DNA of 64,000 nt from Sedimentimonas flavescens (GCF_019264375.1 NZ_JAHVAI010000007.1:62001-126000), one strand, 5' to 3'; positions 36,876 through 45,663 are shown, counted from the first letter of the stretch. Numbers and translations: made by a program. Notes: generated from the letters alone by a model not told the origin.

Positions 36876-38366
36876 ATGACCCGCGAAGACTGGCACAACC
36901 GCGCCGCATCCCTTCAGATCGACGGCCGCGGCCTGATCGACGGCAAGCGCGTCGCATCGCTTTCGGAAGAAACATTTGCATCGATCAGCCCGATCGACGG
37001 TCGCCTGCTGACCGATGTGGCGCTGATGGGCGCGCAGGATGTCGATCTTGCCGTGGCCTCGGCGCGCCGCACTTTCGAGGCGGGTGTCTGGTCGGGCCGC
37101 GCCCCTGCCGAGCGCAAGGCTGTTCTGCGCCGCCTGGCCGATCTGATTCGCGCCCATCGCGACGAGTTGGCGCTGCTTGAGACACTCGACATGGGCAAGC
37201 CGATCTCGGACAGCACCTCGATCGACGTGCGCGCCACCTCGAATTGCTTCGACTGGTATGGCGAGGCGATCGACAAGATCTATGACGAGGTCGCCCCCAC
37301 CGCCGCCAACACGCTGGCGCTGGTGACCAAGGAACCGCTCGGCGTCGTCGCCGCCGTGGTGCCGTGGAACTTCCCGATGCTGATGGCTGCCTGGAAGGTC
37401 GCGCCCGCGCTTGCCATGGGCAACTCGGTGGTGCTGAAACCAGCCGAGCAAAGCTCGCTCACCGCACTGCGGTTGGGGGAGTTGGCGCTTGAGGCAGGCG
37501 TGCCGCCCGGTGTGTTCAACGTGGTCACCGGCCTTGGCCCCGAGGTCGGCCGCGCGCTTGGCCTGCACATGGATGTCGACGGGCTGTTCTTCACCGGTTC
37601 GACCCAGGTCGGCAAGTATTTCATGGAATATGCCGCGCAGTCGAACCTCAAGAAGATCGGGCTGGAACTGGGCGGCAAGAGCCCCAACATCATTCTCAAG
37701 AGCTACCGCGACACGGCGCATGCGGCGCAGACCTCGGCGCGCTCGGCCTTTTTCAACCAGGGTGAGATGTGCACCTGCCCGAGCCGCCTGATCGTCGAGC
37801 GCGCCGTGCATGACGAGGTGGTCGAGGTGCTGACCAAGACCGCCGCCGAGTTCGTGCCGGGCGATCCGCTTGATCCGGCCACCACGATGGGCGCGCTGGT
37901 CGATCATCGCCACACCGAACGGGTTCTGGGCTTTGTGGATACCGCCCGCGAGGACGGCGCCGACCTACGTCTTGGCGGCACGCGCGAGCGCGCCGAGACC
38001 GGCGGCTGCTATGTCGCGCCGACGATCTTCGACAATGTCCGCAATGAGATGCGCGTGGCGCAGCAGGAGATCTTCGGGCCGATGCTTTCGGTCATCCCGG
38101 TGGATTCGGTCGATGAGGCGATCAAGGTTGCCAATGACAGCTGCTACGGCCTCGCCTCGGCGGTCTGGACCGATGATCTGAGCACCGCGCATCACGTCTC
38201 GCGCGGGATCCGGGCGGGTCTGGTCTATGTGAACTGCTACGATTGCGACGACATGACGGTGCCCTTCGGCGGCTTCAAGCAATCCGGCATCGGGCGCGAC
38301 AAGTCGCTTCATGCGCTGGATAAATATGCCGAGTTGAAGACCACCTGGATCGCGCTTGGTCGCTGA
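36876..38366 (+). CDS. puuC: gamma-glutamyl-gamma-aminobutyraldehyde dehydrogenase
   Basis: A 496-residue NAD(P)-dependent aldehyde dehydrogenase. VVPWNFPMLMAAWKVAPALA binds the cofactor, LELGGKSPN holds the general base Glu264, and FFNQGEMC holds nucleophile Cys299. The C-terminus DDMTVPFGGFKQSGIGRDKS, then LHALDKYAELKT, closely matches E. coli PuuC (DMTVPFGGYKQSGNGRDKS, LHALEKFTELKT), which favours PuuC over a generic ALDH. It oxidises the PuuB product to gamma-glutamyl-GABA. It follows the GntR gene with its own promoter. Confidence 0.93.
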   Translation: MTREDWHNRAASLQIDGRGLIDGKRVASLSEETFASISPIDGRLLTDVALMGAQDVDLAVASARRTFEAGVWSGRAPAERKAVLRRLADLIRAHRDELALLETLDMGKPISDSTSIDVRATSNCFDWYGEAIDKIYDEVAPTAANTLALVTKEPLGVVAAVVPWNFPMLMAAWKVAPALAMGNSVVLKPAEQSSLTALRLGELALEAGVPPGVFNVVTGLGPEVGRALGLHMDVDGLFFTGSTQVGKYFMEYAAQSNLKKIGLELGGKSPNIILKSYRDTAHAAQTSARSAFFNQGEMCTCPSRLIVERAVHDEVVEVLTKTAAEFVPGDPLDPATTMGALVDHRHTERVLGFVDTAREDGADLRLGGTRERAETGGCYVAPTIFDNVRNEMRVAQQEIFGPMLSVIPVDSVDEAIKVANDSCYGLASAVWTDDLSTAHHVSRGIRAGLVYVNCYDCDDMTVPFGGFKQSGIGRDKSLHALDKYAELKTTWIALGR

Positions 38367-38374
38367 TAAAGCCC

Positions 38375-38399
38375 CTCCGGCCGCCCTGCGCGGCCGGAG
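38375..38399 (+). terminator. strong hairpin after puuC
   Basis: A 10-bp stem CTCCGGCCGC/GCGGCCGGAG with a 5-base loop lies 8 nt after the puuC stop. No T-run follows, so it is a factor-dependent or processing-type end rather than a classic intrinsic terminator. Confidence 0.6.
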
Positions 38400-38502
38400 A
38401 GCACCCCCGGCGGGATAATCGGGGCGCTTAGGGCTACACTATTGCCAATTTTTCACCAATCATCGCGTATTCGCCTTATTTTCGCCGCGGTGAGAACGTC
38501 CA

Positions 38503-39561
38503 ATGACTCGGGAAAGCAATAGTCACACTGAGGGCATCGTTCCGCCCATGAGCATTAAGTCAAAGATACTTCCCCAGACTGCGGACCCGGTTACCGCCGC
38601 CGTTCCGACCATGACGCGCCGCGTGACGCTGGTCGTTCCGGTCTATAACGAAGAGGAAAGCATCGCTGCTTTTCTTGCGCACACCTCCCCGATCCTGCAA
38701 TCTCTGGGGCCGCGTTTTGCCTTCGACATCCTCTTCGTGAACGATGGCAGCCGCGACAAGACCGAGCGCATCATTCTTGCCGCTGCGGCGGAGCGTGACG
38801 ACATCGGCCTGATCAACCTGTCGCGCAATTTCGGCAAGGAGGCTGCGCTGGTCGCAGGCCTGAACCATGCCCGGGGCGATGCGGTGATCCCGCTCGACGT
38901 CGATCTGCAAGACCCGCCCGAGGTGATCGGCGCGATGCTCAAGAAATGGGAGGAGGGCGCGCGGATCGTGAATGCGCGCCGCGCGCGGCGTGATGGCGAC
39001 AATATCGTCAAGTCCGTCACTGCGCGCGCCTTCTATCGCATCTTCAACGCACTGGCCGAGCGCCCGATTCCGCGCGGTGTGGGCGATTTCCGCCTGCTCG
39101 ACCGCGAAGTCGTTCAAGCGATCTGCCAGTTGGGCGAGCGGTCGCGCTGCAACAAGGCGGTGTTCTCCTGGGTCGGCTTCGAGACTGACGAGGTAACCTA
39201 CGATCGCCCGGCCCGCGCGGCCGGGTCGTCGCAATGGTCTTACTGGAAATTGTGGAGACTTGCGCTCGACGGGATCTTCGCCTCCTCGACCATGCCGCTG
39301 CGAATCTGGACCTATATCGGCATGGCGATGGCGCTGGTGTCGCTGCTCTACTCGACCTTCCTCATTGTCCGGACGCTTTTCTTCGGGATCGACGTTCCGG
39401 GCTACGCCTCGACCGCGGTACTGATCCTGATCTTCGGCGGGCTGAACATGTTCGCCCTGGGGATCATCGGCGAGTATGTCGGACGGATATATACCGAGGT
39501 GCGCCAGCGGCCGCTTTACATCGTGCGCTCGCAACACCCCGCCGCAGGAACGGACGACTGA
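38503..39561 (+). CDS. GtrB/DPM-like polyprenyl-phosphate glycosyltransferase
   Basis: A 352-residue family 2 glycosyltransferase. The GT-A domain (about residues 45-270) has VTLVVPVYNEEESI, FVNDGSRDKTERI and the DVDLQDPPEVI acidic motif. Two C-terminal transmembrane segments (about 275-345; TYIGMAMALVSLLYSTFLIV and LIFGGLNMFALGIIGEYVGR) match GtrB, which loads a sugar onto undecaprenyl phosphate. GGTGAG precedes the first ATG, which I use; ATGs 45 and 108 nt downstream are alternatives. It heads a unit with a methyltransferase and a GtrA-GT-C fusion. Confidence 0.88.
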   Translation: MTRESNSHTEGIVPPMSIKSKILPQTADPVTAAVPTMTRRVTLVVPVYNEEESIAAFLAHTSPILQSLGPRFAFDILFVNDGSRDKTERIILAAAAERDDIGLINLSRNFGKEAALVAGLNHARGDAVIPLDVDLQDPPEVIGAMLKKWEEGARIVNARRARRDGDNIVKSVTARAFYRIFNALAERPIPRGVGDFRLLDREVVQAICQLGERSRCNKAVFSWVGFETDEVTYDRPARAAGSSQWSYWKLWRLALDGIFASSTMPLRIWTYIGMAMALVSLLYSTFLIVRTLFFGIDVPGYASTAVLILIFGGLNMFALGIIGEYVGRIYTEVRQRPLYIVRSQHPAAGTDD

Positions 39562-39562
39562 T

Positions 39563-40291
39563 ATGGATCGCAGCGTTTACGACCGTATGAACGAGCTTGA
39601 GGCGCGCCACTGGTGGTTCACCGCGCGCCGCGCAATCATCGCCACACTGATCCGGCGCGAACTGGGGGGCGGAACCGACAAGTCCATCCTTGAGGCCGGC
39701 TGCGGCAGCGGCGGCAATCTTTCGATGCTCAGGCAGTTCGGCCATGTCGACGCCTTCGAGTATGACGAGATGGCACGCCAGCACGCGACCGAGAAATCCG
39801 GCCTCGACATCCGCTTCGGTGCGCTGCCGCAGGAGTTGCCCTTCGAGGATCGGCGCTACGACCTGATCGGATTGTTCGACGTGCTCGAGCATGTGGAGGC
39901 CGACACCGCCTCGCTCAGCGCGCTGGCGGGATTGCTGAACACGCAAGGCAAGATCCTTGTGACGGTTCCGGCCTTCCCCTTCCTGTGGTCCAAGCATGAC
40001 GAGCGGCACCACCATTTCCGGCGCTACACGCGGGCAAGCCTTGAACAGGCGGCGCGGGAGGCCGGGCTCAAGGTCTCCTACAGCAGCTATTTCAACATGT
40101 TCCTCTTCCCGCTGGCCGTCGCCGCGCGAGCGCTCAAGCGCTTGACGGGTAGCGATACGCCCGATGACCGGCTGCCGGCCCCAATGCTCAACAGCCTGCT
40201 CACCCGCGTTTTCGGGTTCGAGCGCCGCTTGCTTGGACGTATTCGCCTGCCGGTGGGCCTGTCGCTGGCGGCCGTTCTGGAAAAGGCCTGA
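39563..40291 (+). CDS. class I SAM-dependent methyltransferase
   Basis: A 242-residue Rossmann-fold methyltransferase with motif I LEAGCGSGGNLSML, an acidic motif II position (VDAFEYDE) and a motif IV region DLIGLFDVLEHVEADT. N-terminal YDRMNELEARHWWFTARRAI is a common start in methyltransferases from surface-glycan loci. Starts 1 nt after the upstream glycosyltransferase stop and ends 5 nt before the GtrA fusion, so it is likely to modify the same glycan or lipid (inference). Substrate unknown. Confidence 0.85.
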   Translation: MDRSVYDRMNELEARHWWFTARRAIIATLIRRELGGGTDKSILEAGCGSGGNLSMLRQFGHVDAFEYDEMARQHATEKSGLDIRFGALPQELPFEDRRYDLIGLFDVLEHVEADTASLSALAGLLNTQGKILVTVPAFPFLWSKHDERHHHFRRYTRASLEQAAREAGLKVSYSSYFNMFLFPLAVAARALKRLTGSDTPDDRLPAPMLNSLLTRVFGFERRLLGRIRLPVGLSLAAVLEKA

Positions 40292-40296
40292 GGCGG

Positions 40297-42162
40297 ATGG
40301 TGGGCCAGCTCATCCGGTTCGGCGGCGTCGGCGGGATCGCCACGCTTGTACATGTGCTGATGGCGATGGCCCTGCAAGGCCCGCTGGCGCTACCGCCGTT
40401 GCAAGCGAATTTCGGCGGCTTCTGCGCTGCACTGCTCATATCCTACATCGGTCATGCGCGGATCACCTTTGATGCCGACCTGCGCCACGCGCCGCAATTC
40501 GTTCGCTTCGTCACGATCGCGCTGATCGGTCTTGCCACCAGCAGCACGACGGTCTGGCTGATCGACACAAGGCTGGGGGCGGGCTTTGGTATCGCCATGG
40601 CGGCGGTCGCGGTGCTTGTGCCGCTGATGACCTTTGTCACCCTGCGTCTTTGGGTCTTCACCGGTCGCGCAAACCGCGAACAGATCGACGTGCAGGATCT
40701 CGCACTCTCTGCGGCCCTCGCACTGGGAATGCTGGCGCTGTTCTGGGGCCGGATGATCAACCACGACACCGCCTGGTATCTGCTGGCGACCCGCAAATGG
40801 CTCGCGGGCGCTCAGCTTTACGTCGATCTGATCGAGGTAAACCCGCCGCTCAACTTCTACCTCACTGTCCCGCCGCTCGCGCTGGCCGATCTGCTGGGGC
40901 TGAGCGACACCAACGGCCAGTATCTGTGGCTGGCACTGCTGATCTTCGTCAGCCTGTCGTGGAGCGGCTCGATTCTCAAGGCCGGGCTTGGGATGACAGC
41001 GCGCCCGCGCGCCTTCCTGATGATCGGCATGGCCGCCGCGATGATACTGCCCGCCTTGAACAACATGGGGCAGCGCGACCAGATGCTGGTCATCCTGATG
41101 ATGCCCTGGGTGCTTGGCCAGATCGCGCCGCAGCCGCAGGCCCGTGGGCCACAGATCGCCCGCGCGGCCTTCGCTGCTTTTGGCATCTGCCTCAAGCCAC
41201 ATTTCATCCTGTTTCCGTTCACCGCGACCCTGTTTGAGATCGTGCGGCAGCGCTCGTTACGGCCCATCCTTTCCGCCGGCAACATAACCTTTCTTGTGCT
41301 GGGCTCGGCCTATGTCGCGATCGTTGCACTTCTTCATCCCGCATATCTGCAAGAAATCGTCCCGATCGCGCGTGAGGTCTATGGGGCCTATGGCGCCCCC
41401 CTCGTCTATGTCGCCTTCAACTTCCGAAACGAGGCACTTGCCCTTCTTATCGTCGTGCTTGTCGCGCGCTTGACCGTGCGGACCAATCCCGCGGTCGGGC
41501 TCTTGATCGTGTTGTGCTTCGCCGGCGCGGCGAGCTACCTGCTTCAGGGCACCGGCTTTGGCTACCATAAGATCCCGTTTCTGGCATTTCTGTTGATTGC
41601 CTATGCGTGGATACTGGCGTCCGTCAGCTACAAGACGCTTGTGACCATCGCGGTCTGCGCCCTGCCGCTTGTTCCGATGGCCGGGCTTTATAAGAGGGGC
41701 TTTTACAACAACCGCGCCCTGACCGAGATCACCAAGGTCGATCTTGCCTGGAGCGAGTTCGACAGCATCATGGCGCTAACAACGCATCTAGATGTCGGAC
41801 CAGCCGCCGCGTTTGAGATTGGTGCCGACTGGGTCAGTCGCTACCCGGTCAGTTGGCTGGTTCCCGGGGCAGTCAATCGTCTGCGCGACCTTGATTGCAA
41901 GACTGAGGCCGCGGTCTGCGCCAAGCTGACCGAAATCGTAGCGCGCAATCGCTCCGATAACATTGAGGATGTCACCCTCAACGATCCCGAATTGCTAATC
42001 ATCGACAAGCAATCACGCTTCTTCGACCGACCAGGTTTCGACTGGCTTGCCTTCATGGCCGAAGACCCGGCCTGGGAGGCCGTCTTTGCGACCTATCGCC
42101 TGGCGGCGTCCGGTGATCACTTCGACTACTATCTTTACGCGCCGCAACCGGCGGTGAACTGA
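40297..42162 (+). CDS. GtrA domain fused to GT-C-like glycosyltransferase
   Basis: A 621-residue polytopic membrane protein. Residues 1-125 are a GtrA domain (LIRFGGVGGIATLVHVLMAM, RFVTIALIGLATSSTTVWLI; four membrane segments), the presumed flippase for polyprenyl-linked sugars. Residues 130-621 resemble an ArnT/PMT-type GT-C enzyme. Its first periplasmic loop reads NHDTAWYLLATRKWLAG (Asp157 in the usual catalytic place), then VNPPLNFYLTVPPLALAD. About ten more membrane segments follow. The usual gtrA and gtr(C) products are separate proteins, so this is a fusion. With the upstream GtrB-like enzyme it would make a complete system for adding a sugar to an envelope acceptor. Confidence 0.8.
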   Translation: MVGQLIRFGGVGGIATLVHVLMAMALQGPLALPPLQANFGGFCAALLISYIGHARITFDADLRHAPQFVRFVTIALIGLATSSTTVWLIDTRLGAGFGIAMAAVAVLVPLMTFVTLRLWVFTGRANREQIDVQDLALSAALALGMLALFWGRMINHDTAWYLLATRKWLAGAQLYVDLIEVNPPLNFYLTVPPLALADLLGLSDTNGQYLWLALLIFVSLSWSGSILKAGLGMTARPRAFLMIGMAAAMILPALNNMGQRDQMLVILMMPWVLGQIAPQPQARGPQIARAAFAAFGICLKPHFILFPFTATLFEIVRQRSLRPILSAGNITFLVLGSAYVAIVALLHPAYLQEIVPIAREVYGAYGAPLVYVAFNFRNEALALLIVVLVARLTVRTNPAVGLLIVLCFAGAASYLLQGTGFGYHKIPFLAFLLIAYAWILASVSYKTLVTIAVCALPLVPMAGLYKRGFYNNRALTEITKVDLAWSEFDSIMALTTHLDVGPAAAFEIGADWVSRYPVSWLVPGAVNRLRDLDCKTEAAVCAKLTEIVARNRSDNIEDVTLNDPELLIIDKQSRFFDRPGFDWLAFMAEDPAWEAVFATYRLAASGDHFDYYLYAPQPAVN

Positions 42163-42173
42163 TCGGGCCGCCC

Positions 42174-42707
42174 CTAAGGAGCCGGTTGAACGCTCAGCGA
42201 GGTTTTCACGATCTGCGGATCGCGCAGGGCCAGAAACCACGGGTCGGCCGCAAGCGCACGATCGACGATCTGCTGCACGACCCCCGGGCTGGCGGGGGAC
42301 TGCACGGCGATCTGGAGGCGGGTCTCGACCGGGGCGGCCGAGCCGGTGCCGAGTTCCATCAGCGCAGCATCGTCGAAATCTGTCTCGATCAGGACATCAA
42401 CGGCTTCAAGCCGCACACCCTCGCGTGCGGCGAACATCTTGATTGCGATGGCGACGCATCCCACGATGGCCGCGCGGGCGTGAAAACCGGGCGAGGGGCC
42501 GGCCGCATCGCCGCCCATGCCCGGCCCCAGATCGAGGGTCGCGCGGAACTTGCCCTGCGCGACATTGCAGGTCAGCCCCTCCTCGACCCGGCCCGAGGTG
42601 ACGATGGTGCTGCGCGCGGCGCTCAGGTCGGCGGACATGCGCGCGATCACGGCGGTTTGCGCGGCGCGGATACGTTCGTCACGGGTATCGATTGTCAGAT
42701 CGCTCAT
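42174..42707 (-). CDS. OsmC-family protein (first copy)
   Basis: A 177-residue OsmC/Ohr-fold protein. It keeps one family Cys in ARAAIVGCVAIAIKMFA (Cys84), preceded by the SPG turn. At the place of the second catalytic Cys it reads ALAADPWFLAL, i.e. an Asp. Classical OsmC/Ohr peroxidases need both Cys. A further Cys47 lies in EGLTCNVA. I start at the ATG MSDLTIDTRD. It ends the leftward OsmC-FMO-OsmC-methyltransferase unit and is convergent with the GtrA fusion at 11 nt. Confidence 0.82.
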   Translation of the reverse strand: MSDLTIDTRDERIRAAQTAVIARMSADLSAARSTIVTSGRVEEGLTCNVAQGKFRATLDLGPGMGGDAAGPSPGFHARAAIVGCVAIAIKMFAAREGVRLEAVDVLIETDFDDAALMELGTGSAAPVETRLQIAVQSPASPGVVQQIVDRALAADPWFLALRDPQIVKTSLSVQPAP

Positions 42708-42723
42708 GGTCTTCCCTTTCTTC

Positions 42724-43956
42724 TCAGGCGGCCTTGCGGCCATTGGCTTGCAGGATGTGGTCGGCCAGCGCCATCGCGTCGGCCCCCACCCCGTCGATCA
42801 GCGCGGATTTGCGCGTCCGCAGGAAGGGCAGCCCCAGCACGTAAAGACCGGGCGCTACGATCCCATTGTCATGGGCCAGACGTCCCTTGCGATCGAAAAC
42901 GGGCAGGTGAAGCCAGCTGAAATCGGGCCGGAATCCGGTTGCCCATACAATGGTCGAAACAGCGCCGGGCAGATCCAGCGACAGCCGGGGCCGCGCGGGC
43001 ACCTGCGTCGGCGCGAACCGCTCGGGCGGCGGAAGGCCAGGCAGACCCGAGCGCGCGGCCCATGCATCGAACTCATCCAGCGCGCGGTTCATCTTGAGGT
43101 CAGAAAGCGCCGCCGCATTGGCGAGCCCGCCCGAGAACAGCACCTGCCCTCCGCGATGCGCGGCAAGGCGGCCGACGATCTCGACACCCTGCGCCTGCAA
43201 TGCGTTGAGGTCTAGAAACCGCGCCCCGCTATCGCCGACCAGTTGCAGCGAGGGCACGGCACGGGCGCGGGTAATATCATCCACCTCCTGCGCGGTCATG
43301 CCCAGAAGGCCGCTGTGTTCAAACCACCACTGGATGTCGCGCCCTCGGTAATGGCGCGGCATCCGCACATGGTGCCCGGCGCTCAGCGTGACCGGCCGTT
43401 CGGCGGCGCGCAGCTCGGCCGCGATCTGGTCACCGCTGGCCGAGGCGCCCACCACCAGCACTCCGCCCGGGGGAAGTTGCGCGGGAGTGCGATACTGAAG
43501 CGGGCTGATCTGGGTGATCTCACCCGGCAATTCGTTTGCCCATGCGGGCAGGTTCGGGCGGTTGCAGGCGCCGCTGGCCAGAACCAGGTTACGGCAGACC
43601 CACTCTCCGCGATCGGTGGCCACACGATAGCGCGCGCCCTCTTGCGTGACCGAGGTCACCGTGGTGCGGGCCTCGATCGGGGCGGCGCAATGGGCCGCGT
43701 AGCTTTCGAGAAAATTGACAACCTCGGGCATGGTCATGAACCCGTCCGGGTCGGCGCCGCGATAGGCAAAGCCGGGCAGGCGGCTTTGCCAGTTCGGGGT
43801 CAGCAGGCGCAGGCTGTCCCAACGCTCGTTCCGCCAGGAATTCGCAACCTCGCCGCGTTCAATCAGCACATGGGGGACCGAGCGCTCCGAAAGGCAGTGG
43901 CTCATGGCCAGACCCGCCTGACCGGCGCCGATGACAAGGGTGTCGATCTGTTTCAT
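42724..43956 (-). CDS. flavin-dependent monooxygenase (CzcO/FMO-like)
   Basis: A 410-residue two-dinucleotide-fold flavoprotein. FAD site: DTLVIGAGQAGLAMSHCL. NAD(P)H site: GVLVVGASASGDQIAAELRA. ATGFRPDFSWL near residue 340 is the family ATG motif. The class B FMO linker (consensus like HSSxYR) reads ISPLQYRTP here, without an obvious His. Family members oxidise small S-, N- or C-centred substrates. It lies between two OsmC genes and is likely co-transcribed with them. I start at the ATG MKQIDTLVI, preceded by AAAGGAT. Confidence 0.85.
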   Translation of the reverse strand: MKQIDTLVIGAGQAGLAMSHCLSERSVPHVLIERGEVANSWRNERWDSLRLLTPNWQSRLPGFAYRGADPDGFMTMPEVVNFLESYAAHCAAPIEARTTVTSVTQEGARYRVATDRGEWVCRNLVLASGACNRPNLPAWANELPGEITQISPLQYRTPAQLPPGGVLVVGASASGDQIAAELRAAERPVTLSAGHHVRMPRHYRGRDIQWWFEHSGLLGMTAQEVDDITRARAVPSLQLVGDSGARFLDLNALQAQGVEIVGRLAAHRGGQVLFSGGLANAAALSDLKMNRALDEFDAWAARSGLPGLPPPERFAPTQVPARPRLSLDLPGAVSTIVWATGFRPDFSWLHLPVFDRKGRLAHDNGIVAPGLYVLGLPFLRTRKSALIDGVGADAMALADHILQANGRKAA

Positions 43957-43982
43957 GGCACTATCCTTTCGGAGCTGTCGGC

Positions 43983-44546
43983 TCACGCGACGCTGACTTC
44001 GACCAGCGTCGGGTTGGTGAGGATGTCGAACACGGCCGAGCGCTTTTGCGATTGCGCCACCAGCGCCGCGATCTCGGCCTCGGTTGCATCGGCGTCGATC
44101 TCGAACTTGACGCGGATGGCCGAAAAGCCGTTGCGGATCTCGGGGTCCATCCCGAGGATACCCTGCACGTCGATATCGCCCTCGACGATGGCGCGGGCCG
44201 AGCGCAGCTGGATGCCGCGATGCTGAGCCACGGCGGCCAGACCGCCGGTCAGGCAGCTTGCAAGCGCGGCAAGCACGATCTCGGGCGGGGTCGGCGCGCG
44301 GTCGGCGGCAGCGAAGACCGCCGGGTGATCGGATTCGATCGAGAAGGTGCGGCGGCGCGTCTGTTCCTCGCCAAGTCCGAAGAAGCCGCCGATCACGTTG
44401 CGGTTGTAGGTGCCTTCGACCCAGTCGCAGGCGCTGCGGAAGGTGAAGCTGGCAGCGGCCGGCATCTGCTCGAACGCGCCACGCGCGCCGATCAGGGCCT
44501 CGGTGTTGACGCCGTTGTTGACGAGTTTGGGATCTGCGTAGGTCAT
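43983..44546 (-). CDS. OsmC-family protein (second copy)
   Basis: A 187-residue OsmC-fold protein. It contains the first family Cys in PPEIVLAALASCLTGGL (Cys98). The place for the second Cys reads AQSQKRSAVFDIL, an Arg. The C-terminal pattern SAVFDILTNPTLVEV resembles a branch of OsmC proteins that lack the second Cys. An extra Cys40 lies near the N-terminus. The ATG MTYADPKLV follows a GAAAGGA. It starts the OsmC-FMO-OsmC run, 79 nt downstream of a methyltransferase gene. Confidence 0.82.
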   Translation of the reverse strand: MTYADPKLVNNGVNTEALIGARGAFEQMPAAASFTFRSACDWVEGTYNRNVIGGFFGLGEEQTRRRTFSIESDHPAVFAAADRAPTPPEIVLAALASCLTGGLAAVAQHRGIQLRSARAIVEGDIDVQGILGMDPEIRNGFSAIRVKFEIDADATEAEIAALVAQSQKRSAVFDILTNPTLVEVSVA

Positions 44547-44625
44547 GGTCTTTCCTTTCAAGGTTTGGTTCAGGGTTGGGTGATGCTGTCGGTGCATCGG
44601 TTCGGGCCCGGGATGGGCCGGAATG

Positions 44626-45492
44626 TCATCGCGCGGTGATCAGCCACGAGGAGCTGTCCATCCACAGCCCGCCGTTGCGTTCCGCGATGGTGCGGAAATG
44701 CGCGGCCAGCGCGGCCTCGATCTGGGGGCGACGTTCCTCGGCCAAGGCACCCGCGGCGCGGAAGGTCTCGCCCGCCGGGCCGATGGCCAGCTGGAAGGCG
44801 ACGGCATCGGCGATATCGCGCCCCACCAGAACCTTCGCGTCGATCCGCTGAAATTCGATGTCGCGAAACCCGGCGGCCTGCATCTGTGCCCGCGTGGTCT
44901 CTTCATCGGCCATCGAGAAGGGGCCGGGGCCACAGCTGCGCGCAGTAGCGTCGGGGGCGGGCAGGAACTCGCGGACAGTCTCAAGCGCGTCGAACACCCA
45001 GGGGTTATCGGACCGAGCGCGCCAGACGATATGCGCCAGCGTCCCACCGGGGGCGAGGCAGGCGCGCATCGCCCGCAGACCGGCCACCGGATTGGCGAAG
45101 AACATCGTGCCGAAGCGCGAGAAGACGAAGTCGAATTGCCCCTCGTTCAGGCCCCGCTCCACATCCCCCGCGATGAGGCGGACGTTGTCGGCGCGAGCGC
45201 TACGAACCTCGTCGCGGGCGCAGTCGAGGAAAGCCTCGCAGCAATCCACGCCGACGACCTCACGGGCGGTCCGGGCAAGCTGGATCGCGGTGTCGCCAAA
45301 GCCGCAACCCACATCGAGCACACGACCGCCGGCGGGCACGCGCAGCACCGGAAGAACGGCCTCGGAGTGGCGCGAGAGGCCGCCGACGAGGACATGGCGG
45401 AAGCGCACGAATTTCGGGGCGAGGATTTCGTTCCAGAAATCCACCAGTTCGGAATTCTGGGCGACGGGCGGGATGGGCGATTGCAGGCTCAT
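44626..45492 (-). CDS. class I SAM-dependent methyltransferase
   Basis: A 288-residue Rossmann-fold methyltransferase of the Methyltransf_11/UbiE-like type. Motif I is GGRVLDVGCGFGDTAIQLA, and VVGVDCCEAFLDCARDEV provides the acidic ribose-binding Asp. DFVFSRFGTMFFANPVAGL is motif IV. N-terminal NSELVDFWNEILAPKFVRFR resembles methyltransferases from oxidoreductase clusters. It lies second in the operon after the 49-residue protein and may act on the product or substrate of the neighbouring monooxygenase (inference). Confidence 0.85.
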   Translation of the reverse strand: MSLQSPIPPVAQNSELVDFWNEILAPKFVRFRHVLVGGLSRHSEAVLPVLRVPAGGRVLDVGCGFGDTAIQLARTAREVVGVDCCEAFLDCARDEVRSARADNVRLIAGDVERGLNEGQFDFVFSRFGTMFFANPVAGLRAMRACLAPGGTLAHIVWRARSDNPWVFDALETVREFLPAPDATARSCGPGPFSMADEETTRAQMQAAGFRDIEFQRIDAKVLVGRDIADAVAFQLAIGPAGETFRAAGALAEERRPQIEAALAAHFRTIAERNGGLWMDSSSWLITAR

Positions 45493-45513
45493 GGTATTTC
45501 TCCTTGACCGGGT

Positions 45514-45663
45514 TCAGCGGCGCCAATGGGCGGGGGCGTCCCAACGGGGCATTTCGTCGTGCGGACGCGCCTCGGAGCGGGGTTGTGCGACGGTGACGGG
45601 GATCTTCGCGGCGATCGGGCGCGGCAGGACGGCGCGGATCAGCATGTTCAGGTTCTTGGTCAT
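45514..45663 (-). CDS. small basic protein, 49 residues
   Basis: A short reading frame starting MTKNLNMLIRAVLPRPIAAK with GGGAGA 7 nt before its ATG. It ends in MPRWDAPAHWRR and is 21 nt upstream of the methyltransferase gene, in the promoter-proximal position of the leftward operon. The protein is basic and Pro-rich, with an amphipathic N-terminal helix; no family recognised. It could be a small regulator or leader peptide. A real gene is likely from the Shine-Dalgarno and position, but not proven. Confidence 0.55.
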   Translation of the reverse strand: MTKNLNMLIRAVLPRPIAAKIPVTVAQPRSEARPHDEMPRWDAPAHWRR

